A stretch of DNA of 64,000 nt, taken from Gemmatimonadota bacterium (lineage in GTDB: Bacteria > JAAXHH01). Under the pieces are notes generated by a model that searched no databases, was not told the origin of the DNA, and was given only the letters and a program-made list of their open reading frames with translations. Position numbers and translations under genes: made by a program. The stretch is taken from NCBI GenBank assembly GCA_009841265.1, contig VXMB01000014.1:186001-250000 (forward strand), given 5' to 3'. Shown here piece after piece: positions 42,807-51,276 of this stretch. The stretch's first letter is position 1; every line of letters begins with the position of its first letter.

Positions 42807-42903
42807 TAAGGCCGGGATCGGAAAGTACGCGCCATGTGTACGAATCCCCCTGGTCCGAGGACTATCGGGGAGAGCCAGCCAGCCGAACCGATAGTCCTTT
42901 TTT
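42807..42903 (+). ncRNA. Candidate small RNA in the feo locus
   Basis: A strong plus-strand promoter is followed after about 100 nt by an 11-bp stem, AGGACTATCGG (42858-42868) and CCGATAGTCCT (42888-42898), then TTTTT (42899-42903), a good Rho-independent terminator. Both flanking genes are on the minus strand, so nothing else explains this transcription unit. A 23-codon frame (ATG 42834) overlaps the terminator and has no ribosome site, so coding is unlikely. The RNA does not resemble SRP RNA, 6S or RNase P as far as I can see. A regulatory role in iron metabolism is inferred from position. Confidence 0.55.
42858..42903 (+). terminator. Rho-independent terminator of the candidate sRNA
   Basis: An 11-bp perfect stem with a 19-base loop ends in a run of T on the plus strand only. 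On the minus strand no T run follows, so it is not the terminator of feoA. Confidence 0.75.
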
Positions 42904-42918
42904 AATTACCTTACCAGT

Positions 42919-43182
42919 TCAACCTCTTTCCACCATTACCGAACGTGCTTCAGCGCATCGAATGGACAGGTGATAGTTCCGAACGCGGATTTCAATCGGA
43001 TCGCCCATCGGAGCGCGCTTGATCAATACGACGGACGTCCCGGGAAGCAGACCCAGTTCCATCAGGTGTACTTCTTCTCCCGCCGTGCCCTTGATCTGCC
43101 GGATCGTCCCTTTTTCGCCCGGTTTCAATTCATCGAGGCAGATCGTCTGTGCTGCGGTACTGGTTTGGATTTCGGAATACAT
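42919..43182 (-). CDS. feoA: FeoA-domain protein
   Basis: This 87-residue cytosolic protein has an SH3-like FeoA pattern: KPGEKGTIRQIKGTAGEEVHLMELGLLPGTSVVLIKRAPMGDPIEIRV (the core about residues 21-68). FeoA supports FeoB-mediated Fe2+ import. It ends 175 bp from the PepSY gene, a gap filled by the sRNA unit. No clear Shine-Dalgarno is visible before ATG 43182, and the promoter is not obvious. The DtxR-type regulator gene lies upstream on the same strand, 102 bp away. Confidence 0.9.
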   Translation of the reverse strand: MYSEIQTSTAAQTICLDELKPGEKGTIRQIKGTAGEEVHLMELGLLPGTSVVLIKRAPMGDPIEIRVRNYHLSIRCAEARSVMVERG

Positions 43183-43284
43183 GGATTATCCCGTGGAATA
43201 AGGTCAAAAGCCGTTACGAGCTCATGAACTGAACGGTGATTGAAGATAGATTGAGGTCCCCTTTCATGATAAAGGCGGCGTCCC

Positions 43285-43815
43285 TCACGCCGACTCCGAA
43301 CGGATGACCAGGCATTCGCCCACTTCCTCGCATACTGCGCAGGTTTCGAAGTCGCAGATCGCCAGCACGTTGGCGTCCCAGTAGGACTTGAGGAACGCCT
43401 TGCCGTGGGGATCGTCCGAGAGGAGGAACTGCAGGAAGAGCAGCAGACGTTCCCCGGTCTTCGTGCTGATCAGGTGCTCGATCTTGCACGCGTCGATTTC
43501 CGCCTGCTCCGCGTCGATATGCAGGACGCCCTTGAGAAAGGCGATGAGGATCTGACGGTGCGACCATACCGACTGCGCCAGCCGGTTTCCCTCGTCCGAC
43601 AGCAGGAGAAATCGGTTCCTGTCCTCTTCGAGGTATCCTTTTTCCCGCAGCGACTTGATCATGATCGACGCGCTGCCCGGCGTGATGTGCATTTCCCGGG
43701 CTACGTCCGAAACCCGTGCATATCCCTGTTCTTCAATCAGCTGCTGGACTGTCATCAGGTAGTGCGCGCCGCTGTGGGTGATCTCGTTGTGCTCGAACTC
43801 TCTCCAGACATCCAT
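43285..43815 (-). CDS. DtxR/MntR-family metal-dependent transcriptional regulator
   Basis: This 176-residue protein is read from ATG 43815 (MDVWREFEHNEITHSGAHYL). The frame opens further, at 43920, but a promoter lies there. A winged helix (about residues 20-75: LMTVQQLIEEQGYARVSDVAREMHITPGSASIMIKSL) is followed by the metal-binding and dimerisation domain (GVLHIDAEQAEIDACKIEHLI). A C-terminal part with CDFETCAVCEEVGECL has four Cys, which is unusual for MntR and may bind metal. It should sense Fe2+ or Mn2+ and control the feo genes next to it. No Shine-Dalgarno is clear for the start chosen. Confidence 0.85.
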   Translation of the reverse strand: MDVWREFEHNEITHSGAHYLMTVQQLIEEQGYARVSDVAREMHITPGSASIMIKSLREKGYLEEDRNRFLLLSDEGNRLAQSVWSHRQILIAFLKGVLHIDAEQAEIDACKIEHLISTKTGERLLLFLQFLLSDDPHGKAFLKSYWDANVLAICDFETCAVCEEVGECLVIRSESA

Positions 43816-43892
43816 CTCACTGTCCGATTCGTTATGGCAACCATCGTGTTGCCGGCACAATAAAAAGTTTGGCTTATCAAATATGGCTTCGA

Positions 43893-43920
43893 ATAATATA
43901 ACCTTTCGTGGGACTGTCAA
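43893..43920 (-). promoter_or_regulatory. Promoter of the DtxR-family gene
   Basis: On the minus strand TTGACA (43920-43915) is followed by 16 bp and TATTAT (43898-43893). The leader to ATG 43815 is about 75 bp. TTTGGCTTATCAAA (43868-43881) downstream is a short imperfect palindrome that could be a metal-regulator site, but its fit to known boxes is poor. Confidence 0.55.
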
Positions 43921-43989
43921 GAAAAAAGTAGACGATCCGCAAGTTTATTGCAGCCGTGCGCCTGGTTCTGCCCTGTCCCGCCCGGTCTC

Positions 43990-44019
43990 GTACGCACGCG
44001 CACGCCCGGGCGCGTGTAC
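43990..44019. other. GC-rich hairpin upstream of the GlnE-like gene
   Basis: GTAC plus ACGCGC (43990-44001, with a 2-base bulge) pairs with GCGCGTGTAC (44010-44019) to give a 10-bp stem and 8-base loop. It lies in the 298-bp region between the divergent regulator and GlnE-like genes and has no T run, so it is not a terminator. A possible promoter for the GlnE-like gene is TTGTGT (44037-44042), 17 bp, TATTAT (44060-44065). Confidence 0.5.
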
Positions 44020-44113
44020 CTAAATGTGTTACGTGGTTGTGTTTACGGAAAGTTGGATGTATTATGTATGATAGGCGTTTTATGCCCTTGACCAAAACCT
44101 TCGGAACCTCGGC

Positions 44114-45667
44114 ATGACGAATACGATCCCTTTTACGGAACTTTCGGAGCAGCTCAAGGGCACCGATCTGCCGGATATGCTGGTCCGGGATCATCTCGAC
44201 CGGATGGAGCCGGCCTACTTCGAGCGTTACGAGCCTGAAGTGGTCCGGCGACATATCGAAATGATCAATGGGCTGGGACCGGACAACGCCGCGGAAATCG
44301 ACGTGGAGTCCCTGGACGATTCCACATGGCGGCTGACCGTCGTGGCTTTCGACAACCTGACGGTAATCTCGATCCTTTCGGGCCTTCTGGCGTCTAATGG
44401 ACTGAGCATACGGCGGGGAGACGTGTTCACCTACGCCGACGCGTCGCCGGCGGTTGATGGGCGCAAACGGTCCCTGCGGCCGAGACGGCGGCGCCGCGCA
44501 AGGCCGGGCACGCCGGCCGCGCCGCCGGACATCACCTCGGCGTCGCTGAGGACACAGCGTAAAATCGTGGATGTTTTCCGCGTGCACGCGTTGTCGGAGA
44601 AGCCTCCTGACTGGCCCGCCATTGCGCGGGAAATCAAGGATGCCATGCACAGCCTGCGGATGAACAGCGCCAAGGCGCTGCAGAGAAGGATCAACGAGCG
44701 CGTCGTGGACTATCTTCGTCACGAGGAGGGCGCGGAGCACTCCTCCGTGTTCCCCGTGCGCGCGGCGATCGACAACGACACCGGGACCGGGGCGACCCGC
44801 CTCGATATCACGGGCCAGGATACCCCTGCGTTCCTGTACGCCCTTTCGACCGCCCTGGCGCTGCGCGACATCAACATCCGAAGGATCGATATCGCGGCCG
44901 CCGGAGCCGAGGTGCAGGACACGCTCGAGGTGACCGACCGGCGCGGAGGCAAGATTACCGACCCGAGGAAACTCCATGAACTGCGGTTCGTGATCACCCT
45001 CATCAAGCAGTTTACCCATCTGCTGACCCGGGCGCCGAATCCCGCCCAGGCCCTGGAACACTTCAACCAGTTGATCGACCAGGTCCTGGCCAACGTACCG
45101 CCCGGCCGGGCGATGGAAGAGATGTTCGACCAGTTGGAGAAGCAGGAAGTGATCAGCGCGATGGCAACACTCTTCGGCACCAGCGATTTCCTGTGGAAGG
45201 ACTTCCTCAGGATGCAGTACAAGAACCTGTTCCCCGTGCTGCAGGACATCAAAGTGGTCGGTATCGTAAGGTCGCGGGAGCAAATGGAAGGCGAGCTGGC
45301 CGCGCGGTTGTCGAAAGTCGGAAGTTACGCCCGTCGCAAGGAGTTGCTGAACCGGTACAAGGACAAGGAGATGCTCCGGATCAGCATGCGGCAGATCCTG
45401 GAGAAGAAGCAGGACATCCAGGCCTTTTCCCGCGGACTCACCACGCTGGCGGAGGTGGTCCTCGAGTCTGCGTATGAAATCTGCGACCAGGAGCAGCGCC
45501 GTCAGTACGGCGAGCCCACGCTTCCCTCCGGCGAGCCCTGCGTGTTCAGCATCTGCGCGCTGGGTAAATGCGGCGGCCGGGAACTGGGTTGGGCCTCGGA
45601 CATCGAACTGATGTTCGTCTACGCCGGACAGGGCAGTACGAGCGGCCCCCACGTCGTGGTGAATTAG
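44114..45667 (+). CDS. GlnE/GlnD-like nucleotidyltransferase, N-terminal part before an in-frame amber codon
   Basis: This 517-residue reading frame starts MTNTIPFTELSEQLKG. It contains two ACT-like segments (about 70-106, TVVAFDNLTVISILSGLLA, and about 230-262, ITGQDTPAFLYALSTALALRDINI). Next comes a helical region, and then GKCGGRELGWASDIELMFVY (about 487-506), the nucleotidyltransferase motif of GlnE adenylyltransferases, with SDIE in place of SDID. It stops at TAG 45665-45667, in the middle of the catalytic domain. The family continues in the same frame straight after it. The ACT-like N-terminus is more like GlnD, so this is a mixed architecture. If not read through, the protein lacks its second catalytic motif. 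Confidence 0.75.
   Translation: MTNTIPFTELSEQLKGTDLPDMLVRDHLDRMEPAYFERYEPEVVRRHIEMINGLGPDNAAEIDVESLDDSTWRLTVVAFDNLTVISILSGLLASNGLSIRRGDVFTYADASPAVDGRKRSLRPRRRRRARPGTPAAPPDITSASLRTQRKIVDVFRVHALSEKPPDWPAIAREIKDAMHSLRMNSAKALQRRINERVVDYLRHEEGAEHSSVFPVRAAIDNDTGTGATRLDITGQDTPAFLYALSTALALRDINIRRIDIAAAGAEVQDTLEVTDRRGGKITDPRKLHELRFVITLIKQFTHLLTRAPNPAQALEHFNQLIDQVLANVPPGRAMEEMFDQLEKQEVISAMATLFGTSDFLWKDFLRMQYKNLFPVLQDIKVVGIVRSREQMEGELAARLSKVGSYARRKELLNRYKDKEMLRISMRQILEKKQDIQAFSRGLTTLAEVVLESAYEICDQEQRRQYGEPTLPSGEPCVFSICALGKCGGRELGWASDIELMFVYAGQGSTSGPHVVVN
45665..45667 (+). other. In-frame TAG interrupting the GlnE-like gene
   Basis: The sequence around it is GTGGTGAATTAGGAGTAC; the frame is open for 517 codons before and 250 after. 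TAG acts as an ordinary stop elsewhere in this window (the CNNM/CBS gene ends in TAG), so genome-wide reassignment is not indicated. Confidence 0.85.
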
Positions 45668-45685
45668 GAGTACTACGAGCGGCTC

Positions 45686-46420
45686 GTGCGCATGATCTGC
45701 AGCACCATCGAATCCCGGAGAGAAGGCCTGTTCGAGATCGACCTCCGGCTCCGGCCCTACGGCGAAAAAGGGGCTCTGGCCTCCTCCCTGGAGAAGTTCA
45801 ACGCGTATTTCAACGAAAAGGGCGGCGCCCTACCCTACGAGCGTCACGCGCTGATCAAGCTGCGCGCCATCGGGGGCGATTCGGTCCTGGGTGGGGACGT
45901 CGAGGACGCCCGCGATGCCTTCGTGTACCACGAAGCCCCGGTCGACGGCCGGTCGTGGACCCATCTACGCGAGCGGCAGAACGACGAACTGGTCGATACC
46001 GGTGCCATCAACGTCAAATACAGTTACGGCGGCCTGATCGACATCGAGTACTTCGTGCAGGACCTGCAGATCCTCTACGGCGCCCGGAACGACTCCGTCC
46101 GCGGACCGAACACACTGGAGGCCATGGAAGCCCTCAACCGCGCCGGATTCCTTTCAGACGAAGAGCGTGGCATGCTGGACCGGGCATACCGGTTCCTCGT
46201 CAGGTTGATCAACGCCCTTCGCATGGTGCGCGGCAACGCCCGGGACCTCGTCCTTCCGGACTGGTCTTCCCAGGAATTTCTGTTTCTTGCCCGCCGCCTG
46301 GGATACGACGAGGGAGACGGCGCGGGACCGGGCGAACGACTGCGACGGGACATTGATCGGAACATGGAATGGGCGGCCCGGGCGCTGAGGACCCGTTTCG
46401 TCCACAAGCTGTTCGATTGA
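45686..46420 (+). CDS. GlnE-like nucleotidyltransferase, C-terminal part after the amber codon
   Basis: This part is in the same frame as the upstream ORF. Residues right after the stop (EYYERLVRMICSTIESRREGLFEIDLRLRPYGEKG) are the normal continuation of the catalytic domain, with FEIDLRLRPYG carrying the second motif. NVKYSYGGLIDIEYFVQDLQI and helices follow. GTG 45686 or ATG 45692 could restart translation; no good Shine-Dalgarno sits at either. The most likely original codon at the stop is CAG (Gln), a single C-to-T change. Either the gene is a recent pseudogene, there is a sequencing error, or the amber is suppressed. Confidence 0.7.
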   Translation: MRMICSTIESRREGLFEIDLRLRPYGEKGALASSLEKFNAYFNEKGGALPYERHALIKLRAIGGDSVLGGDVEDARDAFVYHEAPVDGRSWTHLRERQNDELVDTGAINVKYSYGGLIDIEYFVQDLQILYGARNDSVRGPNTLEAMEALNRAGFLSDEERGMLDRAYRFLVRLINALRMVRGNARDLVLPDWSSQEFLFLARRLGYDEGDGAGPGERLRRDIDRNMEWAARALRTRFVHKLFD

Positions 46421-46464
46421 AGCTTCGGTCCGGCGGCCCCGGACTTCACTCTCGGTATGGCACG

Positions 46465-49400
46465 ATGAAACTACGGCTGAACATATGGACCATGGGACTG
46501 GGCCTGCTCGCCGCGTTGACGCTGACGGCAAGCCTGGGCGTCCTCGTCCTGCTGGGAACCGGCTGGGGCAATGACCAGGTCCGCCGCGCCGTGGTGCGGA
46601 ACGTTCAGGACCGGCTCAACGGGCAGGTAACGATCGAACGCGTCGAAACCGGCTTGCGGACGCACCTGGCGATGCGGGGCGTATCCTTGCGCCTGGCGGA
46701 CGTCCATGGTGGCGGTGAGGTCGCGGGTGCGGACGAAATCAGGATAGACTTCAACGTCTGGGACGCCGCGGTGGGCGATGCGCCGCTCTACAGCGTCGGG
46801 ATCGACGGATTCCGCATGGCCTACGTCGAAGACGCCGCCGGCAGCGGGATGAATTCCCTGGATCTGCTGTTTGAAGGCCCGGCGCAGGACGGGGAAGCGG
46901 CGCAGGACGGGGAAGCGGCGCAGGACGGGGAAGTGGATGGAGGAACGTCCGGCCTGCCTTTCGATCTGCGCGACTTGCGGATCAGGAACGGCACGTTCCG
47001 CTATTTCGATCCCGGGGATTCCACGGCGGTGAGCGCCGGGGAAGTCGGTTTCAGCGGCTCCGTGCTCCGGCCGTTCACGGTGGAAGGCGAGATCGACGCG
47101 GGGCATGTGGCTTACCGTATAGCAGGTTATGAAGACGCGGCAACGAATATGCGCACGGACGTGTACTTCGAAGGGGACGACCTTACGGTTCACGACCTGA
47201 TCATGGAATCCGCCCACGGCCCACCGATCAGATACCACGTGACCGGCGAGATATCGACCGCGGACAAGAACCCGGCCACGCTGGATTTCGCCGCGAACGG
47301 ACAAGTCGGCGCCATACTGCGGATCATCGGGTTCGAAAACACCATGCCGGGGACCTTCACCATGACCGGGTCGCTGCGCAACAGCCTGTCCGATCCGGCC
47401 ATCGAGGCCAGGTTCACGTCGCCAGTGGTACGATCGGAGTACGGCGCGTTCAACCTGGCCGCGTTGGATATGGCCTATGTGCGGGACGTGCTCACGGTCA
47501 ACCGGTTCCGGGGCAGGCATGAGGCCGGATGGATATCGGGACGGGGCCGGCTCGATTTCAGTGGTGAATCTACCGGATACCGCCTGCAGCTGGAGTCACC
47601 CGGGATCGCGCTCCCCGCGCTGCCGACGGTCCTCGTCGGCGACGATAGCGAGCTGGAGGGCGAGGTGGAATTGGCCTTCGAAATGGAAGGCGACGGCTTC
47701 GACGACGCGCCCCGCAGGGCCGATCTGACCGTTTCTTCCGCCCTGGTGAGCATAAGCGGCCTGCCATTGCGGGAGGCAACGGCAACGGCCGCGTACCGGC
47801 GCGGCCTGCTGCGGGCCGACCTCCGGGAAGCGTCTTTCCAGGTTAATACCGAGGGACAACTCGGCACGGACGGGAACATTCAGCTGACCGGTTCGGTCGA
47901 CGTGCATGACGTCGGAAAGCTGCCTCCGCCGCTGGATTTCGCAGAACTCCGCGGTTCGGGCGACCTGGATCTCTACCTGCTGGGCACGCTCCGGCGGCCG
48001 ACCGTTCGGCTCGGTGGCTGGGTCAGCGATCTGGCCTATGGCGATGTCCTCCTCGGCGAAACGAAAGTCGAAGGTTTTCTGGACGAACGTCGCAACCTGA
48101 CGATCAATGCCGTGCTGGACAGGCTGGAGCTCCGGGCGAGGACGAACCTGGCCGGTGACCGGGCTGTTGCCGGATACTTCAACGTGCATGACCTCAGGCT
48201 CGCGGACTACCTCCAAAGCGAATCCTGGTGGGGGCTGGATGCCATCCTCCGCATGCGGGGCGAGATTTCCGGTACCATACAACAGCCCTCCGTTACGGGG
48301 AAGGGCACCGTCCGGAACCTGGCGATTCAAAATGAAGACCTGGGCGACACCGATCTGGAAATGACGATCGACACGGACCGCCTTGCGTTCACCCTGACCC
48401 GGGTGCCGGGTCCCACCGTACACGCGGAAGGATCCCTCGAATTGACCGGGCAGTACCCCTACGATCTGCGGGTCGATCTGCTGCAGACTTCACTGTCTCC
48501 GCTGCTCTCCATACTTTCCAAGAGACCGATCGAAGGCGGCACCGGCACGTTCAGCGGGAGCGTACACGCCGTGGGACTGGCCGGGTATCCGGACCTTTCC
48601 ACCATAACGGTCTCCCTCGATTCGCTGGATGTATTGATGAACGACCGGATACTGCATTCCGAGGCCCCCTCCACCGTGAAACTGGAAAACCAGGTCATTA
48701 CCGTGGACGAATTCAGACTGGCGGGCGACTTCGGCCGCGTAACGGTCGACGGTACGGCCAGTCTCGCCGCGGACGGACGGGTCGATCTCGAAACCATCCT
48801 GGAAGGCGTGCAACTGGAGTTCTTCTCGCCTTTCCTGGTGTCGGCCGGCACGTTCAGCGGCGCCATGGACGGCGTGATCGCCCTGGAGGGCACGCCGGAA
48901 GATCCCAGGATGAACAGCCAACTGACCGTTTCGAACGTGAGCTATGCAATTGGAAACAGAACCAACCTGCTTGGCACGGTGGCCGCATCGGCGGTTTACG
49001 AAGACCGGTTGCTGCGGGTTCCCATGCTATCCGTGCAGAGTCCGGTGGGACGATCGGAGATCGATCTTGTCTATCCGGTCGATCTGCGATGGGCGACGGA
49101 GGTCCAACCGGAGTCGCTTCCGTCCGGCGAAAGATACACGGCGTCCATGGTCGTAGACAATCTGGCCGTGGCGCCCCTGCGGGAGTTCTTCGAGGTGGTT
49201 CCCGCCGATCTGGATGGCTACATCCGGGGCAGGATCGACGTGAACGGTTCGGTCCGGGACCGCAGCGACGTCGACGGGGTCATGGCGCTGGATTCGCTGA
49301 AACTGTTCGGTCTCCAGAACGAGCTGGTGAACACGGAACCCGTCAGGCTGCATTTCGACGGGGCCCACATCCATATGGAATCCATGTCCGCCACGTTTCG

Positions 49401-51228
49401 CCGCATCAACCAACCCGATGACGAGCGGGGCCGGCTTTCGATGCACGGCCGCCTGGCGTACGTCGATGGCGGAACGGAGGCGGGCGTGTCCGACTTCGTC
49501 ATCCTGGGTGAGCAGATCAGGATGGACGCCGTCATGGCACTGGCCAATCTCGACCTTCCCCTGGGCGGTAATGTGAATACCCGGATCGAAGTCACCGGTC
49601 CGGCCTCCGCCCGGTTCATAGAAGCCCGCGTTTCCATGGATCAACCGAGATACAATCAAGCCTCCCTGGACAGCCTCGCCGCCCACTTGGTGTATAGCGG
49701 CGGGGAAATCGCAATCCGGGACCTGAGGATTCGCAAAGGCGGCGATACCATAACCGCTCACGGCTCCATACCCTATGACCCGGCCCGTACTGAAAGGACC
49801 GGCGATGCGACCGGTGTGGAAGATATCGCCCTGACCGTCGAAGGAGACGACATCGACCTGTCTTTCCTGAGCGGCGTCGTGTACGATCTCGAACGCATCG
49901 AGGGGAAGGCCGACATCCGCCTGTCCATCGGAGGAACACCCGCTTCACCCCGGTCGGTCGGTCAGGTCACCGTTCGGGACGCGGCGTTGCGTTTCCGTGA
50001 GTTCGAACCGATGTTCCGGGCAGACTTGCTGCAGGTCGACGTCGATGGAGGCGCCTTCGCGCTAAATCCCACAGCGTTCCGCGCCGGGGACGGCACGGTC
50101 CGGGTTTCCGGCGACCTCTTGACGGACAACCTGTCCTTCGCCGAAATCGAAGCCTATGCCGATTTCAGCCAGGCTGAAGTGGAACGGCTCGGTTCGGCCA
50201 TGCTTGTAATCGACGGATCGCTTGCCTGGACCGGCAACAGGGACCGTTCACGGATTTACAATGTAGCCGATCCGATCGTCGTGACCGGCGTGGTCACACA
50301 TTCGCTGGATATCGGCGAATTGCTCCTAGACAACGCGATCATACGTCCGCAGGACACGCCCGACCCGTTCCTGGAAAGCATCGCGCTGGACGTAGCCGTG
50401 GACGTGACCGACCTAGCCGTCGAGAACAATATCGCCCAACTGACCGTCGAGGGCGGGGTGGCCCTCGGCAATACGGTGCAGAATCCCCTGTTGACCGGAA
50501 ACGCCGTCGCCGAGGATGACGGCGTGATCAGGTACCTGGGCGCCACCTTCGAACTGGAAACCGGACGGATCGACCTGACCAGGCGCGTACCGTTGGAGAG
50601 CTTTACCGCGCTGATCGAGTACCCGGTGGCGCAGCTCGACCCGGTCCTGAACATTCAGGCCTGGGCGCCCCGCGTGCGCGACATTCACGATACTTATTAC
50701 GAAGTGGAACTGCTCGCGTCCGGACCGGTGTCGACGGTGACGCCCCAGTTGCGCGCAGCGCCGCGCGACGACAACGCTACGGAGATTCTGGCTTCGGGTT
50801 CCCGGTCGCTTGCCGGCCCCGAGGTAATTTACGGTCCCGAGGTCGTCTCCCTGCTGACTTTCGGCACGGCCGGACTCACCAGTCTGGGCACGCCCGATGA
50901 ATACGCCGGCATGAGAAACAGGGCCTTTTTGATGACCGGAGAAGCACTCGCAGAGGCCTTGTTGAATCTCGACGAAGTCCAGGTCGAAGGCGATCCTTTC
51001 TCGATGAACAGCGCCATTCAGGCCGGATCGCCGGTACAACTTACCCTCAGCAAGCGGATCAACCGGCGCGCCCGGGTCAGCTTTACCCGATTGTTCCAAT
51101 CTTCGGAATACTCGCTGCGGGTCGGTTACCAGTTGACGGATTTCCTGTTTATCGAGACTTTTTCCGAACAACTGGGCGAACATCCTCAGAATGGCATAGA
51201 CCTCCGGGTCAAATTCCGGTTTCGGTAA
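46465..51228 (+). CDS. tamB: TamB-like (DUF490/AsmA-type) envelope protein
   Basis: This 1587-residue protein starts at ATG 46465 with a membrane anchor (WTMGLGLLAALTLTASLGVLVLLG). It is followed by very long stretches of short beta strands typical of the AsmA/TamB hydrophobic groove, and a C-terminal DUF490 domain (DPVLNIQAWAPRVRDIHDTYYEVELLASG, SLRVGYQLTDFLFIETFSEQ). TamB-like proteins span the periplasm and are implicated in phospholipid transport and outer-membrane protein assembly. An 18-bp repeat (46882-46935) makes AQDGEA three times near residue 140. The BamA/TamA-like gene follows 48 bp downstream, the usual TamA/TamB pairing in reverse order. Confidence 0.88.
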   Translation: MKLRLNIWTMGLGLLAALTLTASLGVLVLLGTGWGNDQVRRAVVRNVQDRLNGQVTIERVETGLRTHLAMRGVSLRLADVHGGGEVAGADEIRIDFNVWDAAVGDAPLYSVGIDGFRMAYVEDAAGSGMNSLDLLFEGPAQDGEAAQDGEAAQDGEVDGGTSGLPFDLRDLRIRNGTFRYFDPGDSTAVSAGEVGFSGSVLRPFTVEGEIDAGHVAYRIAGYEDAATNMRTDVYFEGDDLTVHDLIMESAHGPPIRYHVTGEISTADKNPATLDFAANGQVGAILRIIGFENTMPGTFTMTGSLRNSLSDPAIEARFTSPVVRSEYGAFNLAALDMAYVRDVLTVNRFRGRHEAGWISGRGRLDFSGESTGYRLQLESPGIALPALPTVLVGDDSELEGEVELAFEMEGDGFDDAPRRADLTVSSALVSISGLPLREATATAAYRRGLLRADLREASFQVNTEGQLGTDGNIQLTGSVDVHDVGKLPPPLDFAELRGSGDLDLYLLGTLRRPTVRLGGWVSDLAYGDVLLGETKVEGFLDERRNLTINAVLDRLELRARTNLAGDRAVAGYFNVHDLRLADYLQSESWWGLDAILRMRGEISGTIQQPSVTGKGTVRNLAIQNEDLGDTDLEMTIDTDRLAFTLTRVPGPTVHAEGSLELTGQYPYDLRVDLLQTSLSPLLSILSKRPIEGGTGTFSGSVHAVGLAGYPDLSTITVSLDSLDVLMNDRILHSEAPSTVKLENQVITVDEFRLAGDFGRVTVDGTASLAADGRVDLETILEGVQLEFFSPFLVSAGTFSGAMDGVIALEGTPEDPRMNSQLTVSNVSYAIGNRTNLLGTVAASAVYEDRLLRVPMLSVQSPVGRSEIDLVYPVDLRWATEVQPESLPSGERYTASMVVDNLAVAPLREFFEVVPADLDGYIRGRIDVNGSVRDRSDVDGVMALDSLKLFGLQNELVNTEPVRLHFDGAHIHMESMSATFRRINQPDDERGRLSMHGRLAYVDGGTEAGVSDFVILGEQIRMDAVMALANLDLPLGGNVNTRIEVTGPASARFIEARVSMDQPRYNQASLDSLAAHLVYSGGEIAIRDLRIRKGGDTITAHGSIPYDPARTERTGDATGVEDIALTVEGDDIDLSFLSGVVYDLERIEGKADIRLSIGGTPASPRSVGQVTVRDAALRFREFEPMFRADLLQVDVDGGAFALNPTAFRAGDGTVRVSGDLLTDNLSFAEIEAYADFSQAEVERLGSAMLVIDGSLAWTGNRDRSRIYNVADPIVVTGVVTHSLDIGELLLDNAIIRPQDTPDPFLESIALDVAVDVTDLAVENNIAQLTVEGGVALGNTVQNPLLTGNAVAEDDGVIRYLGATFELETGRIDLTRRVPLESFTALIEYPVAQLDPVLNIQAWAPRVRDIHDTYYEVELLASGPVSTVTPQLRAAPRDDNATEILASGSRSLAGPEVIYGPEVVSLLTFGTAGLTSLGTPDEYAGMRNRAFLMTGEALAEALLNLDEVQVEGDPFSMNSAIQAGSPVQLTLSKRINRRARVSFTRLFQSSEYSLRVGYQLTDFLFIETFSEQLGEHPQNGIDLRVKFRFR
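46882..46935 (+). repeat. 18-bp tandem repeat (x3) in tamB
   Basis: GCGCAGGACGGGGAAGCG occurs at 46882-46899 and 46900-46917, with a near-identical third copy at 46918-46935. It encodes AQDGEA three times in the N-terminal region. Confidence 0.9.
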
Positions 51229-51276
51229 GCCTGCGCCTTTGCATGTAAGGACGACAGGGGACCAAACGGTCAGGCA

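Noticed and set aside
42858..42903. Terminator of feoA
   Set aside because: The T run is only on the plus strand, whereas feoA is on the minus strand.
42834..42905. 23-codon ORF in the candidate sRNA
   Set aside because: It runs through the terminator stem and has no Shine-Dalgarno sequence.
43868..43881. DtxR/MntR box
   Set aside because: TTTGGCTTATCAAA has only four-base arms and does not fit the known boxes well enough to call.
43877..45652. 591-codon minus-strand frame opposite the GlnE-like gene
   Set aside because: The plus-strand frame has ACT-like and nucleotidyltransferase motifs; the minus frame has none.
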